Origin: Myxococcales bacterium
GTDB lineage: Bacteria; Myxococcota_A; Bradymonadia; UBA7976; UBA1532
Assembly: GCA_009692505.1 (NCBI GenBank)
Contig: SHZC01000030.1
Location: forward strand, 1 to 35,079
Length of the DNA: 35,079 nt
Reading direction: 5' to 3'
Below, piece by piece: positions 1 to 8,880 of this stretch; the first letter of the stretch is position 1; each line of letters starts with the position of its first letter. Made by a program: the position numbers and the translations under genes. The notes beneath the pieces are model-generated. The model made no database searches. It had not been told where the DNA came from and saw nothing but the letters and a program-made list of their open reading frames with translations.

Positions 1-685
<685 letters not shown>

Positions 686-713
686 GATTCTGACCTCGAC
701 TTTCGGGTTGGCC

Positions 714-3700
714 TTAGAGTGTGGCTTCGGGGGTCGTTGACGACGGTGTGAGACGGACGGGCTTGCGCGTGCCATCGGCGCCGCGCTCCATGAGCTGCAC
801 GAGGCCGGGCGTGGGCGGGTTGAGCGGTGCGGGCACAACGGGGGCCTCATAGCGGGCCAACCGCGAGGCCAGCGCCTCAATCTCAATGACCAGGTTGGGG
901 TCGCTCTGCTTACGCGCCTCCAGGACGATCGCCTTGCGTCGAAGGAGCTCGAGCTTCTTCTCGTCGACGCTGCGGGTGAGGGCGTCGCGTTTCGACGCGC
1001 TGTCCTCGAGCGCCTCCTGGTGCAGCTTCAGGCTGTGGGCGTAGGTCCGGACGCGGATCTTGATGGACCCGCCGGGCTTGTTCGCGTCGATGTCGTGAAG
1101 GGCCGCGTAGGGCACGGCCGCGCTCGTCACGATGTCGTCGATGAGGCCGTAGGTGGGGGCGTCGTGGCCGCACTTGAAGCTCGACAGATCCAGGAGCGCG
1201 ACGTTGGGGTGACGCGCCGCGAACTTCACGGCCCAGACCTTCTGCGCGCTGTTCGCCGAGTAGTTCTCGGGCCAGACGTCATTGATATTCAGGGGGTGCT
1301 GACCGCGGGCGAGCTCGGGCTTGAAGTACCGCGCGAGGTACTCCGGATCGCGGGGGATCGAGCGCACGCTGAGGATGGGATAGCCGAGGAGCTGGAACTC
1401 ATCGGGGATGCCGTGGTTCAGCCCGGGATCGGAGTGGTACGGGCGGGCCACCTGAAGAATCGCGATGCGGTTCTCGGCCTCGACCGTCTCCAGGATCGCC
1501 CGACCCTTGTCCTGCACGTCGAGTTCGAAGGCGTTGAGCGCCAGGAGCCCCATGCGGTGCGCGTGATCGGCCTCGTCCTGCGTGACGCCAAGCCTCGGCC
1601 CTAAGCACTCGAACATCCGCTGGCCCATCATCACGGGCTCCGCGAAGCTCATGGCCGGATCAATATACTCGATGCCGCGTTGGGCGAAGAAGTCGATCTC
1701 CTTCGTGAACGCGGCCTTCATGACCTCTGGGGCCCCGGCGACGATGGGGCAGCTCGTCTGGTCCATGACCCCTTCGCCGAAGGTGGGCACATGGGTGAGC
1801 ACGGGGAAGAGAATATAGTGAAGCGGCTTGCCCTTCTCCGGATCGTGCTGGTGGAAGAGCAGGTTGTGGATATGGGCCTGCGCCACCTTGCTGGGGAAGC
1901 AGGGATCGATGGAGCCGTACTTGCCACCCTCGACCCAGTTCTCCTCGGTGGTCGCGTCGCTGAACACGACGTTCTGCTTGGCGATGCCCAGGGCCTCGAG
2001 GTAGTGCCTGAAGTACGGCGCCGTCGAGTACATATTGAGCACGCGGGGCAGGCCGATGCGCACGCTGCGGAGCCGATCCTGGACCTCCTTGGAGCTCCGT
2101 CGGAACGGTCGGGTGACAACCACCCGCTTGATGCCGAAGAAGCCCTTCTTGACCTCGATCGTCTCAATCGAGGTCCCGGCCGCGGGCATGGGCGCGAACT
2201 CGTAGAGGTGCTGGAAAGCGCGTCGGCCCTCGTACTCGACGAGGTTGGGGAAGGCCTTGGCGATCTTCTTGCGCTCGGCGACGAGCGAGAGCATGGCCTC
2301 GTGGCTCTCGACCGTGCCCTTCTCGCAGGAGAAGCCGGCGATGTACCGCGCGGTCGAGCCGTCGGGTCGGTGGGCGTCGATGAACGTGCGCTTGCACTCA
2401 TTCGGACAGAAGTGACAGACGGTCTCGTCGTCGTTCTTCGTCGAGTACTCCAGCGCGATCGCCGAATCGATCCCGATGAAGGTGGACTTGCCCTTGCGCT
2501 TGACGACCCGAAGCGTCTCGAAGGCCGCGCCCAGGGCGCCCGCTTCGCCGGTGTGCGGGTGAACGAAGACCTCGCCGCCCGGCACGCGCTCCTTGATGTA
2601 GTCGACCTGTGCTTTGACCGCCGCCAGGTTGTACTGCGTGCCGCCCTGAAGGACGAACCGCTTGCCTAAGGAGGCGAGGCGCGGGATCTGCACGACGTAT
2701 TGCCAGACGTTCTTCGGGAGGACCTGCGCCAGCCCCGCGAGGAGCTCCTCCTTGGAGAACCCCTCCTTTTGGAAGTTGACGCGGTCCGTGTCGAGGAAGA
2801 CCGCGCAGCCGTAACTGAACTTCGGCGCGAGCTCGGCCTGGAACGCCGTGTCGGCATAGGCGGTGACCGGGAGGCCGAACTGGTCGGCCATGGCCTGAAG
2901 CAACATCCCGTTCCCCGCCGAACAGGAGTTCGAGAGGCGGAAGTTGGCGATGTCGCCGTTCTTCATGAACAGGACCTTGATGTCCTGCCCGCCGATGTCA
3001 CAAATGACATCGACGTCGCCGAAATAGCGAACGGCGGACATCATGTGCGCGACGGTCTCGACGATGTTGACGTCGGCCAACATGCACTGCTCGAGCACGT
3101 CGGCGGCGTAGCCTGTGGCGCCGAAGCCCACGATGTCCAGAGTGGCCCCGCGCGAGGTGATGTGGTCCCGAAGCTGGCTGAGCAGCTCCTTCGTGTCCTG
3201 GATCGGGTTGCCCTTGGAGAGCTGATACGCCTTGCAGATGATCTCGCCGTCGAGATCGACGAGCACGGCCTTCGATGAGGTCGAGCCGCCGTCGACGCCG
3301 ATGACCGCGCGAATGACCGCCCCGGCTTCGATCGGCATGGGCTCGAAGCGGGGGATTCGATACAGCTCGCGGAAGGCGTCGAGCTCCTCCTGGTCTCGCA
3401 TGAGCGGTGGCCCGGCGGTCGCCCCGAGGCGGGCCTTGCGACCGTTCTTCATGTAGTCGGCGAGGCCATCCTGGCCCAGGTATAAGCCGACATGTGCCTC
3501 TTCGCGGAGCCCGTAGATGCAGGCGCCAAGCGCGGCGTAGTACTGGGCGTTCTCCGGTACGAAGATCGTCTCCTCGAGGGGGCGGTCACGCGGCCAGTCG
3601 AACCCGCGCTCCTCCCAGACCTCTGGGATGCGCTTACGCCAGCACTCCTGCAGGAAGGGCAGATACGTATTGGGCCCGCCGAGCAGCAGGACCTTCGGTT

Positions 3701-4355
3701 TCAGGGTCGAGCCGCGCGTGAGCACGGAGAGATTCTGAAGGACGATCGCGTCGGCCAGCGAGCAGAGGATCTCGCTGGACGGGATGCCGCTCTTGACCAG
3801 GTTGACGATGTCCGTCTCGGCGAAGACGCCACACTTCGCGGCGACATGGTGCAGCTTCGAGTCGTCGAAGTGAATGCCGCAGGCGACCGCGGGGGGCAGG
3901 CCGACCTTGATCATGCACTTGTCGATCGTCGCGCCCGTGCCCGACGCGCACTTATCGTTCATCGAAGGCGCGGCGGTCTTCTGCCCGTCTTTGCCCTTCT
4001 GGAAGATGATGATCTTCGCGTCCTGCCCGCCGAGCTCGATCACGCTGCCGACGTCCGGGTGCAGGTGCTCGACGGCGAGCGTGACGGCGTTGACCTCCTG
4101 GACGAACTTGGCTCCGAGGCTCGCACAGAGGGGCATCGCGCCCGAGCCCGTGAGGAACACCCTGAAGGTTGCCGGATCGTGGCCCGGGAACTCGGCTTCG
4201 ATGCGCGAGAGGAACTCCAGGACCATCTCGGGCTGCTTGGTCTGATGGCGCTGATAGTCGCTCCACAAGACGTCGAGGGTGGCAGCGTCGAGGACCACGG
4301 CCTTGACCGTCGTCGAGCCGACATCGATACCAAGAACCAGAAGGGGTGCTGCCAT
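714..4355 (-). CDS. Tandem BadF/HgdC-type ATPase activase with DUF2229-like domain
   Basis: This 1213-residue protein holds two ASKHA-fold activase domains. The first starts with GIDVGSTTVKAVVLD (residues 9-23), then IELGGQDAKI and NDKCASGTG. The second starts with IGVDGGSTSSKAVLVD (352-367), then ICDIGGQDIKV and NSCSAGNG. In HgdC two Cys residues bind a [4Fe-4S] cluster shared by a dimer; equivalent Cys occur here in both domains with equal spacing (C136/C175 and C478/C517), so a cluster within one chain is possible. A CHFCPNEC motif (647-654) and a DUF2229-like region (about 765 onward, RIGLPRVLNMYSTAPYF) follow. Known members use ATP to send low-potential electrons to a dehydratase or reductase. 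Start ATG 4355 has TGAGG upstream. It is divergent from tetR, and an inverted repeat lies in the short 5' region. Confidence 0.9.
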   Translation of the reverse strand: MAAPLLVLGIDVGSTTVKAVVLDAATLDVLWSDYQRHQTKQPEMVLEFLSRIEAEFPGHDPATFRVFLTGSGAMPLCASLGAKFVQEVNAVTLAVEHLHPDVGSVIELGGQDAKIIIFQKGKDGQKTAAPSMNDKCASGTGATIDKCMIKVGLPPAVACGIHFDDSKLHHVAAKCGVFAETDIVNLVKSGIPSSEILCSLADAIVLQNLSVLTRGSTLKPKVLLLGGPNTYLPFLQECWRKRIPEVWEERGFDWPRDRPLEETIFVPENAQYYAALGACIYGLREEAHVGLYLGQDGLADYMKNGRKARLGATAGPPLMRDQEELDAFRELYRIPRFEPMPIEAGAVIRAVIGVDGGSTSSKAVLVDLDGEIICKAYQLSKGNPIQDTKELLSQLRDHITSRGATLDIVGFGATGYAADVLEQCMLADVNIVETVAHMMSAVRYFGDVDVICDIGGQDIKVLFMKNGDIANFRLSNSCSAGNGMLLQAMADQFGLPVTAYADTAFQAELAPKFSYGCAVFLDTDRVNFQKEGFSKEELLAGLAQVLPKNVWQYVVQIPRLASLGKRFVLQGGTQYNLAAVKAQVDYIKERVPGGEVFVHPHTGEAGALGAAFETLRVVKRKGKSTFIGIDSAIALEYSTKNDDETVCHFCPNECKRTFIDAHRPDGSTARYIAGFSCEKGTVESHEAMLSLVAERKKIAKAFPNLVEYEGRRAFQHLYEFAPMPAAGTSIETIEVKKGFFGIKRVVVTRPFRRSSKEVQDRLRSVRIGLPRVLNMYSTAPYFRHYLEALGIAKQNVVFSDATTEENWVEGGKYGSIDPCFPSKVAQAHIHNLLFHQHDPEKGKPLHYILFPVLTHVPTFGEGVMDQTSCPIVAGAPEVMKAAFTKEIDFFAQRGIEYIDPAMSFAEPVMMGQRMFECLGPRLGVTQDEADHAHRMGLLALNAFELDVQDKGRAILETVEAENRIAILQVARPYHSDPGLNHGIPDEFQLLGYPILSVRSIPRDPEYLARYFKPELARGQHPLNINDVWPENYSANSAQKVWAVKFAARHPNVALLDLSSFKCGHDAPTYGLIDDIVTSAAVPYAALHDIDANKPGGSIKIRVRTYAHSLKLHQEALEDSASKRDALTRSVDEKKLELLRRKAIVLEARKQSDPNLVIEIEALASRLARYEAPVVPAPLNPPTPGLVQLMERGADGTRKPVRLTPSSTTPEATL

Positions 4356-4369
4356 TCGAGCCTCACTGA

Positions 4370-4381
4370 CTGACGAGTCAG
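4370..4381. promoter_or_regulatory. Candidate TetR operator (inverted repeat CTGAC-GA-GTCAG)
   Basis: A perfect 5-bp inverted repeat with a 2-base spacer, preceded by another CTGA on the left (4366-4369), giving an ACTGACTGAC-GA-GTCAG look. It sits 15 to 26 bases upstream of the activase ATG and about 77 bases from the divergent tetR start. Operators of this TGAC/GTCA type are common for TetR-family regulators of acyl-CoA metabolism; assignment to the adjacent regulator is inference. Confidence 0.4.
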
Positions 4382-4457
4382 CCGCTTAATACCCGCGCTG
4401 AGCGTCACGCGCAATCGCGAGGCCGGGACAATCGACGGGCGTGTTAGAGTCGCCCGG

Positions 4458-5063
4458 ATGCCTCCCGTGGACAAAGCCCAGCGGCGAACCGTACTGCTCG
4501 CCGCCGCCCGCGATGTCTTCGTCACGAAGGGCTACCACGCGGCCAAGATCGACGACATCGTCACCGCCGCCGCCGTGGCGAAGGGCACGTTTTATCTCTA
4601 TTTTACAGACAAACGCTCTGTTTTTGCGGAGCTCGTCGCGCTCGTCATGCAGCGGATCAGCGAGGGCATCGTTCGTGTGGACGTGTCCGCCGACGTCGAA
4701 CCGCAGCTTCGAGAGAACGTGCGCGCGGTCGTCGGTGTCTTCCTCGATGATCCACCGCTGACCCGGCTGCTGTTCACGTTCGCGCCCGGGCTGGACACGG
4801 CGTTCTCGGAGCAGCTCCGCGGCTTCTACCTGGGTCTGAGGGACTACCTCGCCGAGTCGCTCAGCGAGGGCCAGAGCTTAGGCCTCGTCCGACCGCTAGA
4901 CCCAAGGCAGTGCGCCAGCTTTGTGATCGGCGGGCTGAAAGAGGTGATCTTGGACCTCGCCTTGTCCGAAGAGGTGACGGATCGCGAGAGGGTCGAGCAG
5001 GCCGTGATGGACCTGCTCTCCGGGATGCTGCTGGTCTGGCCTCCGCCGAGCGGCCGGGACTAG
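4458..5063 (+). CDS. TetR/AcrR family transcriptional regulator
   Basis: A 201-residue protein of normal TetR length. The N-terminal helix-turn-helix is clear: RRTVLLAAARDVFVTKGYHA, then KIDDIVTAAAVAKGTFYLYF and DKRSVFAELV (residues about 10-60). The C-terminal part is the variable ligand/dimer domain, and the ligand cannot be read from sequence. It is divergently placed 102 bases from the activase/dehydratase operon, the usual layout for a local repressor acting on that operon and itself. The start ATG at 4458 fits the domain start although no strong Shine-Dalgarno is visible. Its TAG overlaps the stop of the convergent kinase gene by 3 bases. Confidence 0.92.
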   Translation: MPPVDKAQRRTVLLAAARDVFVTKGYHAAKIDDIVTAAAVAKGTFYLYFTDKRSVFAELVALVMQRISEGIVRVDVSADVEPQLRENVRAVVGVFLDDPPLTRLLFTFAPGLDTAFSEQLRGFYLGLRDYLAESLSEGQSLGLVRPLDPRQCASFVIGGLKEVILDLALSEEVTDRERVEQAVMDLLSGMLLVWPPPSGRD

Positions 5064-7054
5064 GGAGCGCCCTTGAACCGGGGACCTTGAGCCTCGCGTA
5101 AAGCCGCCTTTTCAGGATTCGAGAGCATACGCCTCCAGACAAAGGAGACGTTCTGGAGTCCGAGCACGACCGCGACCGCGAAGAGCTCGATCATGTACTG
5201 CGGCCAGAGCACCACGAGCAGCCCGCAGACCGTGAAGATGAGGCCGGTGACGAGCAGTCGGCGATCGGACAAGGCGCTGCCCATGGACCAGGAGCCGCCC
5301 ACCCAGAGCATATACAGCGCCACGGTGTCGGACAGGGGCGTGCCGAGCTGCCAGGCGGTGAGCCAATGCAGGACCATATAGACGTTGCCGACCACGCTCG
5401 CGACCACGAGCCGACGCACGATGGCGTTGATGCGTGAGCGACGGAGCAGCGCGACCTGGACGCCCGTCATCATCACGACGAAGAGCACCAGGAAAAACGT
5501 CGCGGCCGCATGATCGAAGATGATCCACCCGGCGTGGTTGGCATAGGCCACGACCGCGGCGGCCCCAGACCACAGCAGCCCGGTCACTGTCGCCGCGCTC
5601 GCCCGCCATGAGGCCTCGGCACCCAGATCAAGGTCCACCGCGAGCCTCTCGAGCTCGAGCGCGCGCGCCGCGTCGGCCGCTCGGGCGCGCCGCAGATCCG
5701 AGACCGCGATGATGAACTCCTCGGGCGGGGACGTCAGCTCGGCGAGCAGGGTGGCCGCCGCGTCCAGGTTCTTCCGGGAGAGCTCTACCCTGAGCATGAG
5801 CTCGACCGCAGATCGCAAGCCACGCTGGGCAAGGGCGTCTTCGGGCCAGGCGGCGAGGGCCTGCTGGTAGCCAAAGCGGCACTCCGAGAAGAGCACCCGC
5901 GCGGCGTTGATCGAGCCCGCCTCGTCGTCGGTCGAGCCATCCTCCTCGTCGACCTCGGTGAGCGCGCGCAGTCGGGCGGCGCGGGCGTCAGCGGCGCGGG
6001 TCAAGGCGAGGGCACCGGCGTGTCGGCGGCAGCGGACGAGCGCGTCCCGAAAGGCCTCGACCGAGGCGAAGCGGTCTGCGGATTCGCGGGCCATCGCTGT
6101 TCGACACAACGTGGCGAGCTCTTCGGGCACGGTGTCCGGCAGCGTCGGTGGCAGACACGTGAAGGCCATGCTCAGCACGCCCATGATCGACTTCCCCTCA
6201 TAAGGGGGTCTGCCGGCGAGGACCTCAAAAAGCGCCGACCCCAAGAGGAAGACGTCCGTTCGCTCGCTCAGCTCGGCTCCAGCACCGATGGCCATCTCCG
6301 GCGGCATATAGGCGGGCGTCCCCGAAACCGTGCGCTCGAGCGAGGCCGCGGGCAGCACCGCATCTTCACCCAGGGCGACGGCGAGCCCCCAGTCCATGAC
6401 GTAGACCTCGCCGTAGTCGCCCAGCATGACGTTTTCGGGCTTGAGGTCACGGTGAAGAACCCCCTTGGCATGGGCGAACGACATCGTGCTCGCGACGCGC
6501 TCGAGCACGTCGAGGTGAAAGTCGAGGGTCGCCTGCGCGTCGTCGGCCCCGCAGAGCCTCGCGACGACCCGAGGCTTCTTGAGAGCTTCCTGCCAGGTCA
6601 CGCCCTCGACCCGCTTCATGACGAAGAGCGGCTGGCCTTCGGGGGTCTGAGCGAGGAGGTGCACCGGCACGATGCCTGGGTGTTCCAGTCGGCCGGTGAC
6701 GAGCGCCTCGCGGAGGAGCGCGTCCCGTCCCGTCGTGCCGGGTCTGAGGCACTTGACCGCGACCTCGCGCTGCAGGCTGACCTGCTCGGCGACGAAGACC
6801 TGGCCCATGCCGCCTTCGCCGATCAGACCCTGAATGCGGAGCTCGTCGGCGAGGCCGTCCTTGATCGAGAGGGTCGGGAGTGAGGTCACGCTCAGCTGGC
6901 GGTCGTCGGGCGCCCGCGCGAGGGTCACGTTCGGGTCGTTGCTCGGCTCGCCGGTCAGCTCGCCGGTCAGCTCCAGGGATTCACCGTCGAGCCGACCGCC
7001 CAGGCTCGCGAGCGTCTGGGCGTAGGCTTCGATGGAGCGGGGAGCATGACTCAT
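5060..7054 (-). CDS. Membrane-anchored Ser/Thr protein kinase
   Basis: 664 residues. The Hanks-type kinase domain spans about residues 70-345: glycine loop GEGGMGQV (79-86), VAVK (K101), catalytic HRDLKPEN (201-208), DWG (221-223) in place of DFG, and TPAYMPPEM (246-254). A roughly 65-residue polar N-terminal tail precedes it. The C-terminal third has an Ala/Arg-rich helical stretch, then about six hydrophobic segments between residues 485 and 640, so the kinase is probably held at the inner membrane by its C-terminus. It is last in a minus-strand run after the phosphofructokinase and YjfB-like genes (42-base gap). In Myxococcus xanthus Pkn4 is encoded next to, and phosphorylates, phosphofructokinase; a similar role here is inferred from context. 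Confidence 0.93.
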   Translation of the reverse strand: MSHAPRSIEAYAQTLASLGGRLDGESLELTGELTGEPSNDPNVTLARAPDDRQLSVTSLPTLSIKDGLADELRIQGLIGEGGMGQVFVAEQVSLQREVAVKCLRPGTTGRDALLREALVTGRLEHPGIVPVHLLAQTPEGQPLFVMKRVEGVTWQEALKKPRVVARLCGADDAQATLDFHLDVLERVASTMSFAHAKGVLHRDLKPENVMLGDYGEVYVMDWGLAVALGEDAVLPAASLERTVSGTPAYMPPEMAIGAGAELSERTDVFLLGSALFEVLAGRPPYEGKSIMGVLSMAFTCLPPTLPDTVPEELATLCRTAMARESADRFASVEAFRDALVRCRRHAGALALTRAADARAARLRALTEVDEEDGSTDDEAGSINAARVLFSECRFGYQQALAAWPEDALAQRGLRSAVELMLRVELSRKNLDAAATLLAELTSPPEEFIIAVSDLRRARAADAARALELERLAVDLDLGAEASWRASAATVTGLLWSGAAAVVAYANHAGWIIFDHAAATFFLVLFVVMMTGVQVALLRRSRINAIVRRLVVASVVGNVYMVLHWLTAWQLGTPLSDTVALYMLWVGGSWSMGSALSDRRLLVTGLIFTVCGLLVVLWPQYMIELFAVAVVLGLQNVSFVWRRMLSNPEKAALREAQGPRFKGAP

Positions 7055-7096
7055 CGGGCCGTGATAGAACGTCCAAAGCTCGAGGGCAAGAGCCGC

Positions 7097-7294
7097 TCAG
7101 GCTTGGATGTTGACCTGAGAACCCTTGCCGTCAACCGTGGCAGCGACGACCGCCTGCAGGAGCTGCAAGGCGGCTTGTCCCTGCTGGTCCATCGCCTTCT
7201 TCAGCACGATGATCTGGATCGCGTCGATCGTGGCCTGGGGCTTGAGCAACGGCGGTGCGTTGAGGGCGACACCCATGGCGGCGGAGCTGCTCAT
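7097..7294 (-). CDS. YjfB-like small protein (putative motility family)
   Basis: A 65-residue protein with a helical segment ATIDAIQIIVLKKAMDQQGQ, a second helix AALQLLQAVVAA, and the short tail GSQVNIQA. This pattern (ILKKAMD, then Gln/Leu helix, then G-x-x-I/V-N/D-I-x-A at the end) matches the small YjfB family (PF14070), annotated as putative motility proteins but with no firm biochemical role. The gene lies 51 bases after phosphofructokinase and 42 before the kinase, in the same direction, so co-transcription is likely. The Shine-Dalgarno is weak. The start at 7294 gives a protein of the right length; a Met six residues later is an alternative. Confidence 0.72.
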   Translation of the reverse strand: MSSSAAMGVALNAPPLLKPQATIDAIQIIVLKKAMDQQGQAALQLLQAVVAATVDGKGSQVNIQA

Positions 7295-7345
7295 GTCGCT
7301 TGCATCGGCGTTTCTCGGCCGGACTTGAGGCCGCCGACGGCGATT

Positions 7346-8434
7346 TCACCGTCCAAAGCTGATGCCCAGCGCTTCGGCCTGCCGGATGAGCTGGCCTTCC
7401 GGATCGACGCGGTGCGTGTGGAGCGCGTCGGCGAGCGGCACGGCCTCGATATCCGGCGTCCGCAGCCGCACGACCTTGCCCCAGTCGCCCCGCGCGGCGA
7501 GGTTCGCAGCCTCGACGCCGAAGCGCGTCGCGAGGATCCGATCGGCGGGCGAGGGGGTGCCTCCGCGCTGGATGTGCCCGAGCACAGTGGTACGAATCTC
7601 CAAGGGACAGCCGGCCCTGGAGAGCTCGGCTTCCAGCTTCGCCGCCGCGCCGTGCAGCCGTGCGTTCCCACCGGGCGCTGCATCGCCGAGCAGGCTCAGC
7701 TCACCGTGTTTAGAGACGGCCCCCTCGGCGACCACGCCGATCGCGAAGTGACTGCCCGAGGTGCGCCGTCGCTCGATGCACGCCAGGATCGCCTCGAGGT
7801 CGTAGGGGATCTCCGGGAGCACGATGAAGTCCGCCCCACCCGCCAGGCCGGCGTTGAGCGCGATGAAGCCGGCGTTGCGTCCCATGAGCTCGAGGAGCAT
7901 CACGCGATCGTGGCTCTCGGCGGTCGTGTGCAGGCGGTCGAGGGCCTCGGCGGCGATGCCGACGGCCGTGTCGAAGCCGAACGTCGCGTCCGTCGCCGAG
8001 AGGTCGTTATCGATGGTCTTGGGCACGCCGATGATCGGGAGCCCGAGATCCATGAGCCGTCGACCGATGTCGAGCGTGCCGTCACCGCCGAGCATGACGA
8101 CGCCCTCCAGGCCGAGCGACTTCGCTGACTCGACCACCTGGGACGAGACGTCGACCTCGCTGACGGACCCGGTGGCGTCACGCACGGGGAAGCGGAACGG
8201 GTTGCCGCGATTGGTCGTGCCCAGGATGGTGCCGCCGCGGGGCAAGAGCCCGCGCACCTCACGGAACGAGAGCGGCTGGATCCTCGGCGTCCCCACGAGC
8301 CCCGCGAGGCCGTCCTCGATCCCGATGACCTCGAGGCCGTGAACGCCCACCGCGACCTTGACGAACGCGCGAATGACGGCGTTTAGACCCGGCGCGTCAC
8401 CCCCGCCCGTCGACAGGCCGACGCGGCGAACCAT
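7346..8434 (-). CDS. pfkA: 6-phosphofructokinase
   Basis: 362 residues from the ATG at 8434, which has GAGGAG 8 to 9 bases upstream and follows the previous stop by 5 bases; a longer reading to 8461 would overlap that gene. Motifs of the PfkA family: STGGGDAPGLNAVIR (8-22), GGTILGTTNRG, GGDGT (116-120), PKTIDND (138-144, catalytic Asp), MGRNAG (184-189) and GHIQRGG (286-292). Gly after GGD points to ATP rather than pyrophosphate as donor, while the Lys in PKTIDND is as in actinobacterial group III enzymes, so donor use is not fully certain. It commits fructose 6-phosphate to glycolysis in the cytoplasm. An RRRTSGS segment (T225) is a possible site for the Ser/Thr kinase in the same gene run. 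Confidence 0.95.
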   Translation of the reverse strand: MVRRVGLSTGGGDAPGLNAVIRAFVKVAVGVHGLEVIGIEDGLAGLVGTPRIQPLSFREVRGLLPRGGTILGTTNRGNPFRFPVRDATGSVSEVDVSSQVVESAKSLGLEGVVMLGGDGTLDIGRRLMDLGLPIIGVPKTIDNDLSATDATFGFDTAVGIAAEALDRLHTTAESHDRVMLLELMGRNAGFIALNAGLAGGADFIVLPEIPYDLEAILACIERRRTSGSHFAIGVVAEGAVSKHGELSLLGDAAPGGNARLHGAAAKLEAELSRAGCPLEIRTTVLGHIQRGGTPSPADRILATRFGVEAANLAARGDWGKVVRLRTPDIEAVPLADALHTHRVDPEGQLIRQAEALGISFGR

Positions 8435-8439
8435 ACTGC

Positions 8440-8730
8440 TCACTCCTCGGCCGGGAACCACTTGCCGATGAGCTCAGCGAGCTGGCGGGCCTGGTTCGCG
8501 CTGGAGATCGAGAACTTGCTGTCCTCGCGGTACTTCTCGTCGCGCTTCCGGTAACGACGGACGGACATCTTGGCCGCGCCCATCTGCCCGGACTTGCGGT
8601 CGACCTCCGTATACAGGAAGGCCACCGTGCTCCACGCGCCCTTGGTCAGGACGTGCTTGTCGATGGTCTTGCGAACGACGACGCCCTCTTCTTCGTAGTC
8701 GAGCGTAAGGTCTTCAATCTTGTCGGCCAT
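8440..8730 (-). CDS. Conserved 96-residue protein, possible PC4-like nucleic-acid-binding fold
   Basis: No firm family recognised. The start ATG at 8730 (MADKIEDLTLDYEEEG) has GAGGA 8 bases upstream; an ATG six bases earlier is too close to it. The protein is acidic at its N-terminus, then basic and strand-rich (VVVRKTIDKHVLTKG, WSTVAFLYTEVD, KMSVRRYRKRDEKYRED), and ends with KFSISSANQARQLAELIGKW and PAEE. The order of basic beta-strands, KFSIS and a final amphipathic helix recalls PC4/p15-like single-stranded DNA-binding proteins, but this is only a visual similarity. It is first in the phosphofructokinase-YjfB-kinase run and its TGA is 5 bases from the phosphofructokinase ATG, implying translational coupling. 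Confidence 0.75.
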   Translation of the reverse strand: MADKIEDLTLDYEEEGVVVRKTIDKHVLTKGAWSTVAFLYTEVDRKSGQMGAAKMSVRRYRKRDEKYREDSKFSISSANQARQLAELIGKWFPAEE

Positions 8731-8880
8731 GGTCATATTCCTCGATTGGTTCGAGGCAGCGTCTATCAGAGCCCGACCGACGCGACAAGCAGGAGCCGTC
8801 CGGCGATTGTCTTTGCGCCGAGCGCGGTCGCAGGTCAACGTGGGGTCATGCTCGCCCACTCATCCAAGGGGTTGATCGGA

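Noticed and set aside
714..4373. Plus-strand frames (for example 1680-2669 and 3492-4373) opposite the activase gene.
   Set aside because: Their composition (Asp, Glu, Arg, Val) comes from codon complementarity in high-GC DNA; the minus-strand protein has complete ATPase motifs.
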